A stretch of 63,043 nucleotides of DNA from Oscillospiraceae bacterium (GTDB lineage Bacteria > Bacillota > Clostridia > Oscillospirales > Oscillospiraceae): contig JAGARK010000030.1 of assembly GCA_017622295.1 (NCBI GenBank), positions 1 to 63,043 of the forward strand, given 5' to 3'. Below are positions 59,879 through 63,043 of the stretch, piece by piece (positions within the stretch are counted from its first letter, which is position 1; each line of letters starts with the position of its first letter). A model generated the notes under the pieces. The model had not been told where the DNA came from, made no database searches, and saw only the letters and a program-made list of their open reading frames with translations. The position numbers and the translations under genes are program-made.

Positions 59879-60538
59879 ATGCTGAAATTCCCGTGTCTGG
59901 TTCTGGATCACGACGATACCGTTGTTCAGAGCGAAGCGACTGTCAATTATCCCTTTTTTGTCTATATTCTCGACCAGTATCGCCCCGGGGCCACCATCAC
60001 CCTTGACGAGTATGTCAGCGGCTGCTGCAATCTGGGATTTGCGGAGATGTGCCGCCGGTGGTATGGCTTTACGGAGCAGGAGCTGGTGGATGAGTACAGG
60101 CTCTGGCAGGAGTATATCAGAGATCATATCCCGGCAGCCTTTCCCGGAATCCATCGGATTATTTGCCGCCAGAAGGAGGAGGGGGGACTGGTCTGCGTGG
60201 TATCCCATTCCTGCAATGACAACATCACCCGGGACTATGATGCCCACTTTGGCATCCGGCCCGATCATATCTTCGGCTGGGACTACCCGGAGCATCAGCG
60301 AAAGCCCAATCCATGGCCCCTGGTACAAATCATGAAAAAGTATGATCTGCGGCCGGAGCAGCTGCTGGTGGTTGACGATATGAAGCCTGCATACGATATG
60401 GCGAGCGGGGCAGGGGTGCCCATTGCTTTCGCAGCCTGGGGCCGGAAGGATTATCCCCAGATCATGGCGGAGATGACAAGTCTGTGCGACTATACCTTCA
60501 ACTCTACAGAGGAACTGGAAAAATTCCTGTTTGAATAA
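59879..60538 (+). CDS. HAD family hydrolase
   Basis: 219 aa. Motif I VLDHDDTVV differs from the usual DxDGT but keeps both aspartates; motif II is VSHS, motif III the lysine in RKPNPW, motif IV VVDDMKP. A helical cap lies between motif I and II. The substrate is unknown. Start at 59879 with AGGAGG upstream. A GGCCTCCC/GGGAGGCC hairpin precedes it. Confidence 0.88.
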   Translation: MLKFPCLVLDHDDTVVQSEATVNYPFFVYILDQYRPGATITLDEYVSGCCNLGFAEMCRRWYGFTEQELVDEYRLWQEYIRDHIPAAFPGIHRIICRQKEEGGLVCVVSHSCNDNITRDYDAHFGIRPDHIFGWDYPEHQRKPNPWPLVQIMKKYDLRPEQLLVVDDMKPAYDMASGAGVPIAFAAWGRKDYPQIMAEMTSLCDYTFNSTEELEKFLFE

Positions 60539-60549
60539 CTTGACAATTA

Positions 60550-60558
60550 TGGTATAAT
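60550..60558 (+). promoter_or_regulatory. Extended -10 promoter before smpB
   Basis: TGGTATAAT, an exact TGnTATAAT match, about 33 bases upstream of the probable smpB start; no good -35 at 17 bases. Confidence 0.5.
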
Positions 60559-60590
60559 ACATTTCAGAGTATACTGAGGAGGTGAGCAAG

Positions 60591-61052
60591 CTGGAAAAGG
60601 AAAGCATCAAAGTCATGGCCACCAACCGGGAGGCCCGGCATGAATACTTCATCGAAGAAGAATACGAGGCGGGCATCGAGCTGATGGGCACCGAAGTCAA
60701 GTCCATCCGGGCGGGTACCCTGAATCTGAAGGACGCCTGGTGCGGCATCAAGGACGGCGAACTGATCCTGAACCAGATGCACATCTCCCCCTATGACCAC
60801 GGCAACCGGTTCAATCCCGATCCCCGCCGGCCCCGCCGCCTGCTGATGCACAAGCGTGAGATCATGCGGCTCTTCGGCAAGGTCAAGCAGGACGGCTTCT
60901 CCCTGATTCCCCTGAGCGTGTATTTCAAGGGCAGCCGGGTGAAGGTGAAGGTGGGCCTGTGTAAGGGTAAAAAGCTTTACGATAAAAGACAATCCGCGGC
61001 CGAGCGCGACGCCAAGCGTCAGATCGACCGTGCCATGAAGGAGAGATATTAA
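60591..61052 (+). CDS. smpB: SsrA-binding protein SmpB
   Basis: 153 aa if the CTG at 60591 is the start. SmpB carries tmRNA to stalled ribosomes. Core motifs NREARHEYFIEE, GTEVKSIRAG, ISPYDHGN and the basic C-terminal tail (LYDKRQSAAERDAKRQ) fit. AGGAGG stands eight bases before the CTG; the GTG at 60582 is within that site, and the ATG at 60615 would cut away the usual N-terminus (KESIKVMATNR). The gene is upstream of a cyclophilin and ssrA. Confidence 0.92.
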   Translation: MEKESIKVMATNREARHEYFIEEEYEAGIELMGTEVKSIRAGTLNLKDAWCGIKDGELILNQMHISPYDHGNRFNPDPRRPRRLLMHKREIMRLFGKVKQDGFSLIPLSVYFKGSRVKVKVGLCKGKKLYDKRQSAAERDAKRQIDRAMKERY

Positions 61053-61056
61053 CACT

Positions 61057-61596
61057 ATGGCAAATCCTACTTTTAAGATCACCATGGAAAACGGCGGCGT
61101 CATCGAAGGTGAACTGTATCCTGAGAAGGCTCCCCAGAGCGTTTACAACTTCATCGATCTGTGTAATCACAACTACTATGACGGCCTGATCTTCCACCGC
61201 GTCATCCCCGGCTTTATGATCCAGGGCGGCTGCCCTGAGGGCACCGGCATGGGCGGCCCCGGCTACTGCATCAAGGGCGAGTTCTTCTACAACGGTGTCA
61301 AGAACGATCTGAAGCACAAGCGCGGCGTTCTGTCCATGGCCCGCAGTCAGAGCCCCAACTCCGGCGGCTCCCAGTTCTTCATCATGCACCAGGATGCCAA
61401 GCATCTGGATGGCCAGTATGCCGCATTCGGCAAGGTCACTTCCGGTCTGGAAGTGGTGGACGCCATCGCCGGTGTGAAGACCAACCGCATGGACCGTCCT
61501 CTGGAGGATCAGAAGATCGCTTCCATCGTGGTTGACACCAAGGGCGAGACCTATCCTGAGCCCAAGAAGCTGCCCGATCCCTACGGCCGTTTCTGA
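61057..61596 (+). CDS. Peptidyl-prolyl cis-trans isomerase (cyclophilin type)
   Basis: 179 aa. Cyclophilin fold with FHRVIPGFMIQGG, KRGVLSMAR, NSGGSQFF and FGKVTSGLEVV. No signal peptide, so cytoplasmic. It begins four bases after smpB and ends 46 bases before ssrA; cotranscription with smpB is likely. Confidence 0.93.
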   Translation: MANPTFKITMENGGVIEGELYPEKAPQSVYNFIDLCNHNYYDGLIFHRVIPGFMIQGGCPEGTGMGGPGYCIKGEFFYNGVKNDLKHKRGVLSMARSQSPNSGGSQFFIMHQDAKHLDGQYAAFGKVTSGLEVVDAIAGVKTNRMDRPLEDQKIASIVVDTKGETYPEPKKLPDPYGRF

Positions 61597-61642
61597 TAAT
61601 TGTTTTCAAACGGTGGGATGCCAGCCATCCCACCGCCCATAC

Positions 61643-61990
61643 GGGGCCGTACTGGTTTCGACGGGGGTAGTGAGGCTGGATAAGCGGGCCGTGGCACCTG
61701 ACCACGATAAAACGGGTACTTTTTAAAATTAACTGACAACAATACTGTTGCTCTGGCTGCCTAATTAGGCGCCCATCCGCCCCGGAAGGTCCACGAGCCG
61801 GGCTCGGGTGTGATCTGAGTGGAGACCGTGCGTATGGTAAGCTTTGCCCATACCATGCATCATGAAGCTACTGATTCCTGCAGAGTGTTTGTTCCCGGCA
61901 GGATGAGGGAATGTAAATAACAAACTGCGCCCGGAGAAAGTCCCTCCAAGTTGCTTTCGGACAGGGGTTCGATTCCCCTCGGCTCCACCA
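61643..61990 (+). ncRNA. ssrA: Transfer-messenger RNA (tmRNA)
   Basis: About 348 nt. The 5' acceptor arm GGGGCCG pairs with CGGCTCC at the 3' end, followed by encoded ACCA. The conserved start GGTTTCGACGGGGGTAG and the T-arm GGGTTCGATTCCCC are present. The tag frame ends in TDNNTVALAA followed by TAA-TTAG, the ALAA degradation ending. The exact resume codon cannot be assigned by eye. Beside smpB, its protein partner. Confidence 0.96.
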
Positions 61991-61994
61991 AATA

Positions 61995-62055
61995 AGGTTG
62001 ATAGTTTTGATACCATTGGTATTGAAACTATCAACCTTTTTCTTTTTGCAAAAAT
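61995..62055 (+). terminator. Intrinsic terminator of ssrA
   Basis: Stem AGGTTGATAGTTT / AAACTATCAACCT (13 bp), inner GATACC/GGTAT pairs, tail TTTTCTTTTT. Confidence 0.92.
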
Positions 62056-62092
62056 GCTTGTAGCACAAGGCTTTTCGGCATATCACCACTTT

Positions 62093-62240
62093 GGAATAGT
62101 TTCATTGTGAACTTTAGGTAGGAGTTTTACCATTCTCTGACCACCTCTTCTGTGCCAAGCATAAAGCCACGCTGAAACTTTTCTCCGAGGAATAGTTTCA
62201 GCGTGGCTATAAAAGTTTCATTGTGATAGGAATAGTTTCA
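62093..62240. repeat. Short direct repeats and a 14-bp palindrome
   Basis: GGAATAGTTTCA occurs three times (62093-62104, 62189-62200, 62229-62240) and AGTTTCATTGTGA twice (62098-62110, 62214-62226). Between them AGCCACGCTGAAAC (62165-62178) and GTTTCAGCGTGGCT (62195-62208) form a perfect inverted repeat. No gene is seen in 62060-62250. Confidence 0.8.
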
Positions 62241-62250
62241 GATTGAGTTC

Positions 62251-62790
62251 TCACTCTTCTGTTGGAATGGAGCCGACAAGGGATATATCCAGCTCACCTT
62301 TGTCCGTTTCGGTTATCACAACCGTGTAGCACCGCACCTCGAACTCTGTACCTGCCTCAACAGGATAGACTGTAGGGGCTTCCGGATTTCTCACATCCGC
62401 CAGGACAAAGCCGCAGTGAGAGTACTCCCTCAGCAGTTCCCGGCAGGTGCTACAGAAATACTTCTCCTCGTACTTTTCAATTCCATCCGGGACGGTGACG
62501 TGGGTTTCCGGCACACACGCGTCCAGATAGCCCCGGAGACCAGCAACGGACACAAAGCTAAAGTAGCCGCCTCGCTGCTCCTCTGCGATTTCGCCCACTA
62601 AGGTGTGGTGCGGTTCGTAGAGTGCAATCTCTCCAACCTCGCCAGTGTTGAGGTTAACAAGGCACGGCGCATGGCTGGGAATGTAGTCACATATGCTGCA
62701 ACGATCTGGCTCTGGGGCGCTGATGCCAGAACAAGCCACCAAAGATAACAGCAGTGTCATCATCATGAAAACGAGGATAATTCTTCGCAT
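62251..62790 (-). CDS. Hypothetical lipoprotein
   Basis: 179 aa. Signal peptide with a lipobox LVAC (Cys20), then a domain with five cysteines in pairs (CSICDYIPSHAPC, CSTCREL) that may form disulfides or bind metal. No family is recognised. Start at 62790 with GGGGTGAG upstream; overlaps nothing. Base composition is lower in GC than the main genome and it follows the repeats after ssrA, so it may belong to accessory DNA. Confidence 0.7.
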   Translation of the reverse strand: MRRIILVFMMMTLLLSLVACSGISAPEPDRCSICDYIPSHAPCLVNLNTGEVGEIALYEPHHTLVGEIAEEQRGGYFSFVSVAGLRGYLDACVPETHVTVPDGIEKYEEKYFCSTCRELLREYSHCGFVLADVRNPEAPTVYPVEAGTEFEVRCYTVVITETDKGELDISLVGSIPTEE

Positions 62791-62794
62791 CAAC

Positions 62795-63043
62795 TCACCC
62801 CTTAATAAATTCCACCGGCACATTCTGCCGGATCGCATAATCTATCGTATTTTTTGTTCCGCTCTTTTCTCCGTTGAACACAGCGATAACTCTGGCAGAG
62901 TGATTTACCATCCATTCATTCCGAATTTGGAAACAGGATCGGCTGTAACCCTCGCAGACGTATTTAACGAAGTCAGCTGCCGACAGGATCTCCTTGTACT
63001 GACGCTGCCATTCTTGCTCTCGCTCTCGCTCTCGCTCTCGCTC
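62795..63043 (-). CDS. DUF1273/YpsA-like SLOG protein, C-terminal part, 5' end cut by window
   Basis: 82 visible codons. The C-terminal half matches DUF1273/YpsA-like SLOG proteins: ILSAADFVKYVCEGY, RNEWMVNHSARVIAVFNGEKSGT (split), NTIDYAIRQNV. These are often carried on mobile elements. The visible N-terminal part is a run of alternating Glu and Arg from a GAGCGA hexanucleotide repeat, which may be a natural linker or an assembly feature at the window edge. It is coupled to the lipoprotein gene by four bases. Confidence 0.7.
   Translation of the reverse strand, partial: EREREREREQEWQRQYKEILSAADFVKYVCEGYSRSCFQIRNEWMVNHSARVIAVFNGEKSGTKNTIDYAIRQNVPVEFIKG
63015..63043. repeat. Hexanucleotide repeat (GCTCTC)
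   Basis: Almost five tandem copies of GCTCTC run to the window edge, within the SLOG-type gene and encoding (Glu-Arg)n. Confidence 0.8.

Noticed and set aside
62093-62240. CRISPR array
   Set aside because: Repeats are only 12-13 bases, unevenly spaced, and no cas genes are seen; no other region has regular repeats.

Overview
The window is bacterial chromosome, fairly GC rich, with Gram-positive style ribosome binding sites (AGGAGG at 6-9 bases). It points to an anaerobic, spore-forming member of the Clostridia, most likely Oscillospirales. The reasons are SpoIID plus a spore-type SpoIID-like/peptidoglycan-binding cluster, pyruvate:ferredoxin oxidoreductase, an electron-bifurcating type [FeFe] hydrogenase (HndA/C/D), two tungsten-type aldehyde:ferredoxin oxidoreductases (AOR) and no respiratory genes. 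The genus is inference; no rRNA is present.

Layout. 1-10.2 kb: start of pyruvate:ferredoxin oxidoreductase (cut by the window edge), then housekeeping genes (comM/yifB, thiI, cinA-type amidase, phosphodiesterase, coaX), with a membrane-anchored LRR protein and three small unknown proteins between them. 10.2-17.4 kb: a block of tandem hairpins, small proteins, a CDP-alcohol phosphatidyltransferase, a four-gene spore-type operon, asparagine synthase and a CarD-like regulator. 17.4-24.3 kb: a minus-strand group for dipeptide/muropeptide use (PepV-like dipeptidase, dipeptide epimerase, DUF819 transporter, then a transglutaminase-like protein), cutC and a HAD phosphatase. 24.4-43.8 kb: a tungsten/molybdenum island. 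Minus strand: AOR, MoaD-like carrier, ThiF-like activator and a chromate-type transporter pair, then a second AOR, a second carrier and an Fe-alcohol dehydrogenase. Plus strand: HTH-PBP regulator, moeA, moeA-PBP fusion, two FAD oxidoreductases, moaA, moaC, mogA; then a convergent moaE-like gene and a tungstate ABC transporter (tupABC) behind a structured leader. 43.9-50.6 kb: tRNA-Ala(CGC), a chloramphenicol-acetyltransferase/E2-fold protein, spoIID, metA, a nucleoside kinase, and an ECF sigma factor with a membrane partner and a lipoprotein. 50.8-57.8 kb: hydrogenase operon, a hydrogenase-system regulator behind a riboswitch-like leader, and an SsuABC-like transporter. 57.9-62 kb: an oxidoreductase, DegV, a HAD protein, smpB, a cyclophilin and ssrA (tmRNA). 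Beyond ssrA the character changes: short repeats, a lipoprotein and the end of a DUF1273/SLOG-type gene suggest accessory DNA placed at the tmRNA 3' end.

How it fits together: the tup transporter brings in tungstate, the moa/moe genes make the pterin cofactor, and the MoaD-like/ThiF-like proteins probably supply sulfur or maturation to the two AORs, which exchange electrons with the ferredoxin pool shared with pyruvate:ferredoxin oxidoreductase and the hydrogenase. The most striking observation is that the tungstate-binding protein TupA looks circularly permuted: the segment that normally forms its C-terminus sits just after the lipoprotein signal. The two structured leaders (before tupA and before the hydrogenase regulator gene) are the next most interesting.
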